Assembly (NCBI GenBank): GCA_900759565.1
Contig: CAAEVV010000008.1
Span: 1-38,054, forward strand
Length of the DNA stretch: 38,054 nt
DNA from: an uncultured Collinsella sp.
GTDB lineage: Bacteria; Actinomycetota; Coriobacteriia; Coriobacteriales; Coriobacteriaceae
Direction of reading: 5' to 3'
Shown here one piece after another: positions 6,630-15,076 of the stretch. The notes beneath the pieces are model-generated. The model made no database searches and was not told the origin of the DNA. It saw only the letters and a list, made by a program, of their open reading frames with translations. The first letter of the stretch is position 1. Every line of letters begins with the position of its first letter. A program made the position numbers and the translations under genes.

Positions 6630-8633
6630 TTAGACCAGACGAGCGTTGATCGTCTTGGCGATCTCGGCGGCGTCGGTGGAACCCTTGACGGTGGCACGGA
6701 AGCCCTCGTCCATGAGCGCCTCGGCGACCTTGGACAGGATCTTGAGGTGCGTAGTGCCGGCCTGTGCACCGGGGATGAGCAGGGCGATAGCCACGTTGAC
6801 GGGAGCGCCGTCCATGGTGTCCCAACCGGTCACGCCGGACTCGTCCTTGACGACGATGACGGCAGCCTCGGTAATGGCGTCGGACTTGGCATGCGGGATG
6901 GCGAAGCCCTCCATCATGCCCGTGGTGCCCTCTGCCTCGCGGGCCAGGAAGGCGTTCATCACGGCGTCGGCGTCGCTGGCGATACCTGCCTTGACGGCCT
7001 GGTTGGAAACGAAGCTCAGAGCCTCGTCACGAGAAGCGAAGTCCTCGGCGACAAAGACATTCTCGACCTTCACGAAGTCGGCAGCCTCGGCCTTGGGGGC
7101 CTCGACGGCAGCGGCCTTGGGGGTCTCAACGGGCTTGGCTGCAGGAGCGGCCTTCTGATTCTTCTCGAAGTCGTACTTCTTGAAGGCCACGAACAGGATG
7201 CCACCGACCACAGCGCCGATGAGGATCGCGAGGACCCAAAGCGGACCGTTCTCGACAACGGGCAGGACCAGGAAGCCACCGTGAGGCGCCGGATCGTGAA
7301 CGTTGAACATAATGGTCAGGATCGAAGCGATAGAGGAACCGAGCATCATGATGGGCATGACAGGCCAGATGTTCTTGGTCATGAACGGAATGGCGCCCTC
7401 GGTGATGTGGGTGCAACCAAGGATGAGGTTGACGACACCGGCGTCATGGTCCTCCTGGCTGAAGTACTTCTTGCCGACAACGACGGCGAAGGTGGTGATC
7501 AGCGGCGGAACGATGCAGGCGGCGGAAACGGCAGCCATGAAGTTGGTGCCGAAGTTGTAGGTATCGGTGCCAACACCGGCGGCCAGTGCCTCGGTGAGCA
7601 TAGCGGTACCGGTAACGTAAGCAGCCTTGTTGACCGGGCCGCCCATGTCAAAGGCGCACATGCAGCCGATGGCAAGACCCAGGACAACGGCGCCAGAGGC
7701 GGACAGGCCCTTGAGGAAGTCCATCATGGCGGTGTTGATGGCAGCCATGGGGCCGGAAATGCCGAGCATGACCAGGCCGACGATAGCCGTCGAGAACAGC
7801 GGGTACAGGAAGATAGCCTTGAGGCCGTCCAGGTTCTTGGGCAGACCGGCAAAGACCTTCTCGAGCAGCAGGATGACATAGCCGGCGAGGAAGCCGCCGA
7901 CGATGCCGCCCAGGAAGCCGAAGCCCACGCCGGCGCCACCGGCGTCGATCATGCCGGTCTCGGCGTTAACAGGCAGGCCCTGGATGGCGATCATACCGGC
8001 AACAAAGCCGGGGACGAGCGCCGGGCGCTTGCCGATGGACTCGGCGATGTAGGCGGAAAGCACCGGAACCATGAGGTTCATGGCGATGCCGCCGATGATC
8101 TTGAGCATCGCAGCAAAGCTGTTGTAGTCAGACGCCGTCGAATCGAAGGACGTAATGCCCCACAGGAACGAAACGGCGGTCAGAACACCACCAGCAACGA
8201 CGAAGACCAGCATGTGGCTGACGCCGTTCATGAGGTGCTTGTAGATGATGTGGCCGATGGACTCCTTCTCCTCAACCTCGTCCTCGACATCGGCAGCGGC
8301 TGCAACCGTGCTGTCGCCCTTAGCGGCGAGCGCGCGGTCAATCAACTTACCGGCGGCCTCAACGGACAGGGCCTTGGAAACACCAACGGAAACCATGGGC
8401 TTGCCGGCGAAACGCTCGGCCTGGACATCCTTATCGGCTGCGACGACGACGGCCTTGGCGCCAACGATCTCACTCTTGGTGAGCTCGTTCTCGACACCGA
8501 CCTGGCCATGAGTCTCGACCTTAATGGTCAGACCGCGCTCGGCAGCTGCCTTCTCCAGCGCCTCCTTCGCCATGAAGGTGTGCGCAATGCCGGTCGGGCA
8601 ACCGGTCGCGGCGATGATGTCAAACTTAGCCAT
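6630..8633 (-). CDS. fruA: PTS fructose-type enzyme IIBCA fusion permease
   Basis: A membrane permease of 667 residues that imports a sugar, probably fructose, and phosphorylates it using phosphate from HPr. Domain order is IIB-IIC-IIA. IIB lies at about 1-100 with phosphocysteine Cys12 in ATGCPTGIAHT. A charged linker follows. The hydrophobic IIC domain lies at about 130-480 (start NGVSHMLVFVVAGG; later DMGGPVNKAAY and TEGAIPF). An Ala/Pro-rich linker leads to IIA at about 525-667 with phosphohistidine His581 in FAIPHAKSD. B. subtilis FruA has the order A-B-C, so this arrangement is the alternative one. The ATG at 8633 has AGGAGG 5 nt upstream, and in-frame codons further up are not used. 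It is divergent from an RpiR-type regulator and ends in a strong terminator. A mannose- or tagatose-related substrate cannot be excluded. Confidence 0.93.
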   Translation of the reverse strand: MAKFDIIAATGCPTGIAHTFMAKEALEKAAAERGLTIKVETHGQVGVENELTKSEIVGAKAVVVAADKDVQAERFAGKPMVSVGVSKALSVEAAGKLIDRALAAKGDSTVAAAADVEDEVEEKESIGHIIYKHLMNGVSHMLVFVVAGGVLTAVSFLWGITSFDSTASDYNSFAAMLKIIGGIAMNLMVPVLSAYIAESIGKRPALVPGFVAGMIAIQGLPVNAETGMIDAGGAGVGFGFLGGIVGGFLAGYVILLLEKVFAGLPKNLDGLKAIFLYPLFSTAIVGLVMLGISGPMAAINTAMMDFLKGLSASGAVVLGLAIGCMCAFDMGGPVNKAAYVTGTAMLTEALAAGVGTDTYNFGTNFMAAVSAACIVPPLITTFAVVVGKKYFSQEDHDAGVVNLILGCTHITEGAIPFMTKNIWPVMPIMMLGSSIASILTIMFNVHDPAPHGGFLVLPVVENGPLWVLAILIGAVVGGILFVAFKKYDFEKNQKAAPAAKPVETPKAAAVEAPKAEAADFVKVENVFVAEDFASRDEALSFVSNQAVKAGIASDADAVMNAFLAREAEGTTGMMEGFAIPHAKSDAITEAAVIVVKDESGVTGWDTMDGAPVNVAIALLIPGAQAGTTHLKILSKVAEALMDEGFRATVKGSTDAAEIAKTINARLV

Positions 8634-8760
8634 GTGTCCCTCCTTCTTGAGTACAGCGCCCGCGGGCGCTCCCCTACACGCGCTTCGATGCGCGTTTTTC
8701 CACAACTGAAAGATACCAACCTACCGTCCGCGTGAGAAGAGCTAAGGTGCAAATCTCCGG

Positions 8761-8803
8761 TGAAAGGTTCTTTCATAACCGTAAACGGTAAGTGAAAGTT
8801 TAC
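8761..8803. promoter_or_regulatory. Operator-like palindromes between fruA and rpiR
   Basis: The 272-bp divergent region holds a perfect palindrome TGAAAG-GTT-CTTTCA (8761-8775), a palindrome ACCG-TAAA-CGGT (8778-8789), and GTAAAC/GTTTAC (8781-8786 and 8798-8803). Further TGAAAG and TGAAAC half sites occur at about 8793 and 8814. A minus-strand promoter TTGCCG-16-TAAACT overlaps this cluster. A plus-strand -10 TATACT sits at 8852-8857, before the regulator gene. The sites are good candidates for binding by the adjacent SIS-domain regulator; this is inference from position and symmetry. Confidence 0.5.
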
Positions 8804-8905
8804 CATCAACACTTGAAACGGCAAGGTGTATCTTGTAATTGAAAATGCCCGTATACTATGGCATTGCAAATCAAGCTAGATTTTCATGCCAACCAGGAGC
8901 CATCC

Positions 8906-9763
8906 ATGACCGATAGTAGCAAGAGCGCACTTTCCCTCATTAGCACCCATCAGGGATACAGCGAGTCCGAGCAGCGCATTGTCGACTATATATTGGAGCA
9001 CCAGTCCGAGGCGCCACGCCTCACGGCCGCTCAGCTCTCGCGCGCCGCCGCCACGTCCGAGGCGACCGTTTCGCGCTTCTGCCGCAAGCTTGGCTTTGGT
9101 AGCTTCCGCAGCTTTCAGTTTTCGTTGGCGAGGGATTTGGAAAGCCAGCGTAACGAGGGCCTGACTGACGAGGTCTCGCTCGACAATATGGAGCAGAGCC
9201 TCAAGAACATCCTGGCTGCCAAGGTGAGCGAGCTTAATGCGACCATCGACGGGATCGACCACGATACGCTGGCGGCTGTTGTGCATGCCCTTAAGCATGC
9301 AGGGGTTATTGAGTTTGCAGCTGTGGGCAATACGAACGCGGTCGCACTCGATGCGACGTTTAAGTTTTCGCAGCTGGGCCTGCGCTGCATGGCGAGCACC
9401 ATTAGCGAGACATCAATCGGCTTTGCGCTCACGTTGCGCCCGGGTGACGTCATCGTGCTAATCTCAAACTCCGGCAAATCGCGCCGACTGAATCGCATGG
9501 CAAAAGCGGCTCGCGACTGCGGCGCAACCGTAGTCGTCATCAGCAGCGACAGCAAATCCCCACTCGCGCGCCTGGCAGACTACACTTTTAATACCGTCAA
9601 CCACGAAGCTCTACTGACGACGGGCGACTTTGCGTTCTCCAAGATCAGCGCCACGATGATCATCGAAGTCATCTACAACTTCCTGCTGCCCGAGATTGAA
9701 GACGCGCGCGAGCATATCAGCTACTACGAGGAGCTCATCCAGCCGGATAAGGTCGTTGAGTAA
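8906..9763 (+). CDS. MurR/RpiR family transcriptional regulator with SIS domain
   Basis: A protein of 285 residues. The N-terminal RpiR-type helix-turn-helix spans about 1-77 (LSRAAATSEATVSRFCRKLG at 44-63). The C-terminal SIS sugar-phosphate-binding domain spans about 125-260, with VIVLISNSGKSRR at 182-194 as the phosphate-binding loop. Such proteins sense phosphosugars and control the neighbouring uptake or catabolic genes. The ATG at 8906 has AGGAG 6 nt upstream; an in-frame ATG 48 bases earlier has none. It is divergent from fruA and the only plus-strand gene in the first 36 kb, so it most likely regulates fruA through the palindromes between them. Whether it activates or represses cannot be seen. 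Confidence 0.9.
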   Translation: MTDSSKSALSLISTHQGYSESEQRIVDYILEHQSEAPRLTAAQLSRAAATSEATVSRFCRKLGFGSFRSFQFSLARDLESQRNEGLTDEVSLDNMEQSLKNILAAKVSELNATIDGIDHDTLAAVVHALKHAGVIEFAAVGNTNAVALDATFKFSQLGLRCMASTISETSIGFALTLRPGDVIVLISNSGKSRRLNRMAKAARDCGATVVVISSDSKSPLARLADYTFNTVNHEALLTTGDFAFSKISATMIIEVIYNFLLPEIEDAREHISYYEELIQPDKVVE

Positions 9764-9771
9764 AACGCGTA

Positions 9772-9804
9772 GTGGGACAAAAATTTCAGTCTATTTTGTC
9801 CCAC
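9772..9804. repeat. 11-bp inverted repeat GTGGGACAAAA between convergent genes
   Basis: GTGGGACAAAA (9772-9782) and TTTTGTCCCAC (9794-9804) are perfect inverted copies around an 11-nt spacer. They lie between the convergent ends of the RpiR gene and recN. Terminator function in both directions is possible because the stem itself carries the T run at one side. The same 11-mer occurs once more, as a single arm, at 26405-26415. Confidence 0.6.
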
Positions 9805-9822
9805 CAACACCGCTGATACGAC

Positions 9823-11451
9823 CTAACCTCGAGCTTCTTCGAGCATCTGCTTGGCGTGCGCCAGGCTTGCCTCGGACTGATCGCCGCTCAACATGCGGGC
9901 GATCTCGGCGGTACGCGTTTCGCCGGTTACCTCGTCCAAATGCGTCTGGGGAACATCGCCCGGTTCCTTGCTGACGACATAATGCTTGTCAGCCATGACG
10001 GCGACCTGCGCCAAGTGGGTTACGACAATCACCTGATGCGTAGCGGCGAGATCTGCCAGCACGCCCGCGAGCGCACGCGCCGTGGAGCCACCGACACCAG
10101 CATCGACCTCGTCAAACACCAGCGTATCAACACCGTCCGCGTTACCGAGGACGACCTTGCTTGCCAGCATGACGCGGCTGAGCTCGCCGCCCGACGCAAT
10201 GCGGCGCAGGGGACGAGGTGTCAAGCCGGCGCCGCTGCGATACAGCAGCTCATAGCTCGAGGGACCCGCAGGTGTCCACTCAGCACGGGGAAGATCGCGC
10301 GACTCCCAGACGAGCTCAGCACCGCCCATCTCCAGGCGCGCCATCTGGCGGCCAACCTCGTGGCAGAAGCGCGGGGCCGCCGTATTGCGAGCGCGCTTAA
10401 GTGCCCTGGCAGCAGCGAACAGCTCGCGCTCGGCGCTCCCGAGTGCCTCACGCGCCTTTTTGATCTGTTCATCGCCATCATCGACAAGCGACAGCAGCTC
10501 TTGTGAGCGGTCGCGCATGGCAAAGACATCGTCCATGGTGGGACCCCACTGACGCAACAGACCCTTGAGGTCGGAATACCGCTCACGCATGCGAGCGAGC
10601 TCGCACGGGTCGAAGGCGACGCCATCGCGATAGGAACGAAGCTCGTTCGCGCAATCCTCAAGGGAGATACAGGCATCCGAAAGCGCATCGGCAATGTCGC
10701 CCAGCTTGCGATCGACGGCAGCCATACGGGAAAGCTCTGCCACGGCACTGTTCACGGCATCGAGCGCTCCCCCTTCGGCAGCAAGCGATGCATGGGCATC
10801 ATTGGCCGTGGCAACCAGTACCTCGGCATGTTCGGAGCGCGGCAGCAGTTCCTCGAGTTCCTCATACTCGCCCGGTTTGGGGTCGACCTCGCCGATGCGC
10901 TCGAGCGCAAAGCGCGCCTCCTCGACGCGGCTCCCCTGCGCACGCGAGGCCTCTTCAACACGTCGAACCTCCTTGGCGGCAGCACGCGATGCCTTAAAGC
11001 AGGCGCGGTACGCATCCAGCGCCTCGAGCGCAGAGCGTCCCGCCCACGCATCAACCATCGCAACGTGATGCGCCGGATCGAGCAAGCGTTGGTGCTCGTG
11101 CTGGCCGCACAAATCCATCATCACGCCAACGCGCTCCGAAAGCTCGCGCACGCTGGCTATGCGGCCGTCAATCTTCACGCGGCTGCGGCCCTCGGCAGAA
11201 AGGCTACGCTGAACGGTGAACCCCTCCGTGTCGTGCGGCCCGTCAAACAGCCGCGCCTCGACGCTCGCCAGCGCCTCGCCCTCGCGCACCGTCGACGAAT
11301 CCGCGCGCTCACCCAAAATAAGCTTGAGGGCCGAGAGCAGCGCGGTCTTGCCGGCGCCGGTCTCGCCGGTCAGGACAGTCAAACCGGCACTCGGCACCAG
11401 CGTCGCCTCGCGAATGAGTGCAATGTTGGAAACCTGCAGCTCATCGATCAT
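9823..11451 (-). CDS. recN: DNA repair protein RecN
   Basis: An SMC-like ATPase of recombinational double-strand break repair, 542 residues (family about 550). Walker A is GETGAGKT at 29-36 after a typical IDELQVSNIALI start. A long coiled-coil middle follows. Near the C-terminus come the signature region (ASGGELSRVMLA) and Walker B with D-loop (LVFDEVDAGVGGSTA). It is the last gene of the efp-to-recN operon. Its ATG lies inside the end of nadK (11-bp overlap), with GGAG 6 nt upstream, so translation is coupled. It is convergent with the RpiR gene. Confidence 0.95.
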   Translation of the reverse strand: MIDELQVSNIALIREATLVPSAGLTVLTGETGAGKTALLSALKLILGERADSSTVREGEALASVEARLFDGPHDTEGFTVQRSLSAEGRSRVKIDGRIASVRELSERVGVMMDLCGQHEHQRLLDPAHHVAMVDAWAGRSALEALDAYRACFKASRAAAKEVRRVEEASRAQGSRVEEARFALERIGEVDPKPGEYEELEELLPRSEHAEVLVATANDAHASLAAEGGALDAVNSAVAELSRMAAVDRKLGDIADALSDACISLEDCANELRSYRDGVAFDPCELARMRERYSDLKGLLRQWGPTMDDVFAMRDRSQELLSLVDDGDEQIKKAREALGSAERELFAAARALKRARNTAAPRFCHEVGRQMARLEMGGAELVWESRDLPRAEWTPAGPSSYELLYRSGAGLTPRPLRRIASGGELSRVMLASKVVLGNADGVDTLVFDEVDAGVGGSTARALAGVLADLAATHQVIVVTHLAQVAVMADKHYVVSKEPGDVPQTHLDEVTGETRTAEIARMLSGDQSEASLAHAKQMLEEARG

Positions 11452-12301
11452 GACGGACTCCGTAGAATACGCGGCTCACCGAGTTATAGAAGCTCTCGGG
11501 GCCGTAATCGAGAAGCAGCACATCTCCGGGACCGCGGCGCACGGCCACGCTCTCAACGGTGCCATCGCAGGTAATAAACTGTCCATCGATAGCGATCGCC
11601 GGAACGCTCGGACGGTCATCAGACATAAAGATCTCGACGACATCACTCGGCGAAGTCAAAAAGGCACGAGCCTGAATGGTGTGCGGCGCAATGGGTACGC
11701 AGACCATGCCCGTATAGTCGGGGCTCACGATGGGGCCACCCGCACTGAGCGCATACCCCGTAGAACCAGTCGCCGTGGACACGACCACGCCGTCGCCACG
11801 CAGTCGATCGATATGATGTCCGGACACCGTGATGTCGAACTCGACCATATCGGACAGCGGACCGCGGGTAAGCGCCATGTCGTTGAGGGCGAAGGTGCGC
11901 ACGACATCCTTCGTACCGTCTTCGCGCACGGACACGATATCCGCGGCGATGGTAGCGCGACGGCTCACATGCAGCTCGCCGGACAGGGCGTCGCTCACGA
12001 CTTGCAGAATGTCGCGCTCCTCGGGACTCGCAGCAGTTAAAAAGCCCAGGTGACCATAGGAAAGACCGAGGATAGGAATCTCGCGATGGTTGAGGATGCG
12101 GGCAGCGCGCAGCAACGTACCGTCGCCGCCGAGCGTAATGACCAAATCGGAGCCGTCAATATCAGGCGTGCTCTGAATCTTGGATCGCTGGTCGGCAGCC
12201 CATGCCACCTCATAGCCCTGGCGCGTCAGCCAAAGCTCGAGCATCAGGCCGCTCTCGACCGCCTCTTGCTTGTAGTAATTGGGAACCAGAAAGACCTTCA
12301 T
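11441..12301 (-). CDS. nadK: NAD kinase
   Basis: A cytoplasmic ATP- or polyphosphate-dependent NAD kinase of 286 residues that makes NADP. The GGDGT motif is at 58-62. The second signature, VVVSTATGSTGYALSAGGP, is in the C-terminal half. The usual NE(V/A) dinucleotide-site motif reads LNDMAL, a conservative Glu to Asp change. Its start codon overlaps the tlyA stop (ATGA at 12298-12301), and its own end overlaps recN. The order tlyA-nadK-recN is a widely conserved actinobacterial and Firmicutes arrangement. Confidence 0.95.
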   Translation of the reverse strand: MKVFLVPNYYKQEAVESGLMLELWLTRQGYEVAWAADQRSKIQSTPDIDGSDLVITLGGDGTLLRAARILNHREIPILGLSYGHLGFLTAASPEERDILQVVSDALSGELHVSRRATIAADIVSVREDGTKDVVRTFALNDMALTRGPLSDMVEFDITVSGHHIDRLRGDGVVVSTATGSTGYALSAGGPIVSPDYTGMVCVPIAPHTIQARAFLTSPSDVVEIFMSDDRPSVPAIAIDGQFITCDGTVESVAVRRGPGDVLLLDYGPESFYNSVSRVFYGVRHDR

Positions 12302-13110
12302 AGCGTTGCAGCTTTCTCGCTCAAAACCGATACCTGGGATTGCAGCTCGTCTTGCGAGCGGTCGCCGGGTTCAAATCTCGTGCCGTACACGAAAAACTCA
12401 ACGTTGCCCTTGGCACCATGAATGGGTGACACGCACACATCGACCGGGAACAGGCCCTTGGCAGCAAAGAGTTCAACCGCCGCCACGAGTGTATCGCGGC
12501 GCACGGCGGGATCGGTCACAATGCCGCCCTCGCCCACCAGCGCCGCCGGAGCCTCAAACTGCGGCTTTACGAGCGTGCAGAATGCACCCGTAGGAGCCAG
12601 GCACGCCAGTACCGCATCGATAATGTTCGCGATGCTGGTAAACGAGACATCGCACACAGCCAGGTCGATGGCGCCGGAATAGCCAAGCTCAGGCAGCTGC
12701 GTCACGTTTGTGCGCTCAAGCAGCGTCACGCGATCGTCCTGACGCAACGACCAATCGAACTGGGCGCGACCCACGTCCACCGAGACAACGGTCGCAGCTC
12801 CGCGCTTGAGCAGGCAATCGGTAAAACCGCCGGTAGAGCAGCCCACATCCAGACAGGCAAGACCCGTCGGATTGATGCCAAACGCATCAAGCGCGCCTTC
12901 GAGCTTAAGACCGCCGCGGCCAACATAGGGAATGCGCCCCTTCACGTGCAGCGGCAGCCCCGGGATCACCTTAAGGCCCGGCGAAGTCAAGCGCTCACCG
13001 CCACTCGAGACCAAGCCGGCCATAAGAGTGCGAAGGGCATCCGCGCGATCGGCGCAGATGCCCTGTGAAATCAGTTCGTCATCAAGACGCACACGTTTCA
13101 TGAATGCCAT
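12298..13110 (-). CDS. tlyA: TlyA family rRNA 2'-O-methyltransferase
   Basis: A protein of about 270 residues with an N-terminal S4 RNA-binding domain (RVRLDDELISQGICADRADA) and a C-terminal FtsJ-like methyltransferase domain. SAM motif I is CLDVGCSTGGFTD, followed by VCDVSFTS and LVKPQFE, which gives the K-D-K-type active site. TlyA proteins methylate riboses of 16S and sometimes 23S rRNA. The start is uncertain. ATG at 13110 and ATG at 13101 (MKRVRLDD) are both possible, and a TTG at 13113 has GGAT 8 nt upstream. Nothing near any of them is a strong ribosome site. The gene follows xseB by 26 bp and overlaps nadK by 4 bp. Confidence 0.9.
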   Translation of the reverse strand: MAFMKRVRLDDELISQGICADRADALRTLMAGLVSSGGERLTSPGLKVIPGLPLHVKGRIPYVGRGGLKLEGALDAFGINPTGLACLDVGCSTGGFTDCLLKRGAATVVSVDVGRAQFDWSLRQDDRVTLLERTNVTQLPELGYSGAIDLAVCDVSFTSIANIIDAVLACLAPTGAFCTLVKPQFEAPAALVGEGGIVTDPAVRRDTLVAAVELFAAKGLFPVDVCVSPIHGAKGNVEFFVYGTRFEPGDRSQDELQSQVSVLSEKAATL

Positions 13111-13136
13111 CAACCATTCGTATCCGGAGATGCGGC

Positions 13137-13376
13137 CTAGCTATCCTGGGATTCGTTTGCCGCATCCTCATCATATTCCTGCTCGAGCTTGTCGGCCTCA
13201 CGCGGCGTAAGCTCAAACTTGTCGACCATATCGACCGCGCGGGAGCCCAGCTCAATCGCTTCGTCAAACAAATCGAGCGAACGCTCCAAGGAGGTATCCT
13301 TGGAGCGAACGGTAGCGATGATCTGGTCCAAGCGGTCCGAGATCTCGTCGAAGTTGCGGACGGAACCCTCTGGCAT
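13137..13376 (-). CDS. xseB: Exodeoxyribonuclease VII small subunit
   Basis: A small, acidic, helical protein of 79 residues. NFDEISDRLDQIIATVRSKD followed by SLERSLDLFDEAIEL is the standard XseB pattern. It works with XseA to degrade single-stranded DNA. The ATG follows the nusB stop by 2 bp, and GAGGAG within the nusB end is its ribosome site. The large-subunit gene xseA, often adjacent, is not present anywhere in this window. Confidence 0.92.
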   Translation of the reverse strand: MPEGSVRNFDEISDRLDQIIATVRSKDTSLERSLDLFDEAIELGSRAVDMVDKFELTPREADKLEQEYDEDAANESQDS

Positions 13377-13378
13377 GG

Positions 13379-13963
13379 CTACTCCTCGACGGAGTCGACA
13401 ACAGCCTCGGCGGCGTCCGCATCCTCGGCCAGCACGCCAGCCTCAGCTTGGGCAGCCGCAACCTTGGCGGCAGCCTCGGCAGCCTGCGCCTCCTCGCGAG
13501 CGCGATCTTCGGCCAGCAGCTCCTGGTACAGGTCCTCGCCCGGCAGCTCCTCGCTGCGAGCGATCTTGCCCAGCACGCCGTTGACGAACGACGCGGATTG
13601 GTCGGTGCCATAGGCCTTGGCAAGCTCGACAGCCTCGTTGATCACGATGGCGTCCGAGACCTCCTCGTCGGTGAGGAAACGCATCTCGTAAACGGCGATA
13701 CGCAGCAGATTGCGGTCGGCGCCGGGCATGCGCATAAGATCCCAGTTCTTGGCGACGGCGCGCAGGGCACAGTCGATACGATCGATATGCTCGTAGGCAC
13801 CGCGGCAAAGCTCCAGCGCATAGGGGTCGAGGGGACCCTTCGAGATCAGGAAATCGCCCTCGAGGACGCGCTCGAGCGGACTGTCCGTGGCCTCGGCCTG
13901 GAACAGCAACTGCAGCGCCTGACTGCGGGCAAGCGTGCGCCCGCGATAAACCTTAAGGCTCAA
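13379..13963 (-). CDS. nusB: Transcription antitermination factor NusB, with long acidic tail
   Basis: An RNA-binding helical protein that acts with NusE and other factors in rRNA antitermination. The NusB fold covers about residues 1-145 (RTLARSQALQLLFQ, RNLLRIAVYEMRF, VINEAVELAKAYGT, FVNGVLGKIAR). It is followed by an unusual Ala/Glu-rich tail of about 45 residues, which makes the protein 194 rather than about 140 residues. The tail is low-complexity and probably disordered. The gene sits 3 bp after the asp23-type gene, an order also known from yqhY-nusB in Bacillus. Confidence 0.95.
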   Translation of the reverse strand: MSLKVYRGRTLARSQALQLLFQAEATDSPLERVLEGDFLISKGPLDPYALELCRGAYEHIDRIDCALRAVAKNWDLMRMPGADRNLLRIAVYEMRFLTDEEVSDAIVINEAVELAKAYGTDQSASFVNGVLGKIARSEELPGEDLYQELLAEDRAREEAQAAEAAAKVAAAQAEAGVLAEDADAAEAVVDSVEE

Positions 13964-13966
13964 AGG

Positions 13967-14329
13967 TTACTCCTTGGGGAAAACGAGGCCGTCAATGCAA
14001 ACGTCAACGCGCTCGACCTCGACGCCCACCTGAGCATCGATGGCAGCGACCACGGCGGCGCGAACGGCCTCGGCGAGCTTCTTGAACGGATAGCCAAAGA
14101 ACACCACGACACGCACGGTGAGTACGAGCTTGTCGCCGACAACCTCGGCCTCGACCGCCGGCTCGGAAGCAGGGGCCTTGGACGAGAGCATCATGGAGAC
14201 AAGGTTGGTGGCAAGGTCCTTGACGCCAACGGAGGCGATGCCCTCGACATCCGACACGGCGCGCGAGACGATGGCGGTCAGAACATCGGGCGAAATGCCG
14301 ATGCCGTCAATCTTGATTTCCTGGGGCAT
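13967..14329 (-). CDS. Asp23/Gls24 (YqhY-like) family protein
   Basis: A protein of 120 residues with the Asp23 fold pattern: ISPDVLTAIVSRAVSDVEGIASVG at the N-terminus, then alternating strands and VDVCIDGLVF at the end. Relatives are linked to the cell envelope or fatty acid synthesis, and their molecular role is poorly defined. It lies directly before nusB, as yqhY does in Bacillus. The ATG is preceded by AGGAGG-like sequence at about 14333-14338. It has no membrane segment, so it is probably cytoplasmic. Confidence 0.88.
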   Translation of the reverse strand: MPQEIKIDGIGISPDVLTAIVSRAVSDVEGIASVGVKDLATNLVSMMLSSKAPASEPAVEAEVVGDKLVLTVRVVVFFGYPFKKLAEAVRAAVVAAIDAQVGVEVERVDVCIDGLVFPKE

Positions 14330-14353
14330 GAGTCCTCCTAGAAGAGTTGGTTG

Positions 14354-14917
14354 CTAGACGCGGGAGACGAACTTGCCGTCGCGGGTGTCAACCTTGATGA
14401 CCTCGCCCTCGTTGAGGTACATGGGGACCTGGATGACAGCGCCGGTGTCAATCGTGGCCGGCTTGGTGGAACCCTGGACGGTGTCGCCCTTAAAGCCCGG
14501 GTCGGTCTGGACGATGGTGGTCTCGATGAACATCGGCGGGGTCACGCCCATGAGCTCATCGTCGGCGAAGAGCAGCTGGCAAATGTCGTTCTCGCGCAGC
14601 CACTTGGAGTTCTCGCCCACCATGTCCTCGGGAACGGGAACCTGCTCATAGGTCTCGTTGTCCATGAAGATGTAGTCGGCGCCATCGTTGTAGAGGTACT
14701 GGAACTCACGGGTGGTGAGCATGACGCTCTCAAACTTGGTGCCGGCGTTGCAGGTGTTCTCGACGACGCGGCCGCTCTTGATGTCGCGGGTCTTGTAGCG
14801 CACAAACGCGCCGCCCTTGCCCGGCTTGACATGCTGGAACTCGACGATAGTGTAGACCTTGTCCTTAATGCGGAGACCGAGGCCGTTCTTGAAGTCGGCG
14901 GTAGAAATGGTAGGCAT
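14354..14917 (-). CDS. efp: Translation elongation factor P
   Basis: EF-P relieves ribosome stalling at polyproline stretches. This protein of 187 residues has three beta-barrel domains: ISTADFKNGLGLRI at the start, and the loop VKPGKGGAFVR with Lys34 at the tip contacting the peptidyl-transferase centre. Whether Lys34 is modified cannot be seen; no epmA/epmB or ymfI gene is in the window. The ATG at 14917 has AAAGG 5 nt upstream, and an in-frame start 33 bases earlier has none. It is the first gene of the operon efp-asp23-nusB-xseB-tlyA-nadK-recN, with a strong TATAAT box upstream. Confidence 0.97.
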   Translation of the reverse strand: MPTISTADFKNGLGLRIKDKVYTIVEFQHVKPGKGGAFVRYKTRDIKSGRVVENTCNAGTKFESVMLTTREFQYLYNDGADYIFMDNETYEQVPVPEDMVGENSKWLRENDICQLLFADDELMGVTPPMFIETTIVQTDPGFKGDTVQGSTKPATIDTGAVIQVPMYLNEGEVIKVDTRDGKFVSRV

Positions 14918-14974
14918 AGCGACCTTTCTTGTTATGGGCAGAACGCACAAGCGTCCAAATTACATACGACCGAA

Positions 14975-15002
14975 ATTATACACTTGCAGAGCTCGCCTGC
15001 AG
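14975..15002 (-). promoter_or_regulatory. Promoter of the efp operon
   Basis: A perfect TATAAT on the minus strand (14975-14980) lies 57 bp before the efp start. A moderate -35 (CTGCAG) sits 16 bp further upstream. It is located right after the pepQ terminator. Confidence 0.5.
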
Positions 15003-15010
15003 CGAACGCA

Positions 15011-15054
15011 TAAAAAGAGAACGCGGGGCGTCCGAATCATTTCGAACGCCCCGC
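15011..15054 (-). terminator. Intrinsic terminator of pepQ
   Basis: GCGGGGCGT (15023-15031) pairs with ACGCCCCGC (15046-15054). After one mismatch, CGAA pairs with TTCG around loop TCAT. On the minus strand, GTTCTCTTTTTA follows. It separates pepQ from the efp operon. Confidence 0.88.
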
Positions 15055-15076
15055 ACCAAACTATCTACAAAGTAGA

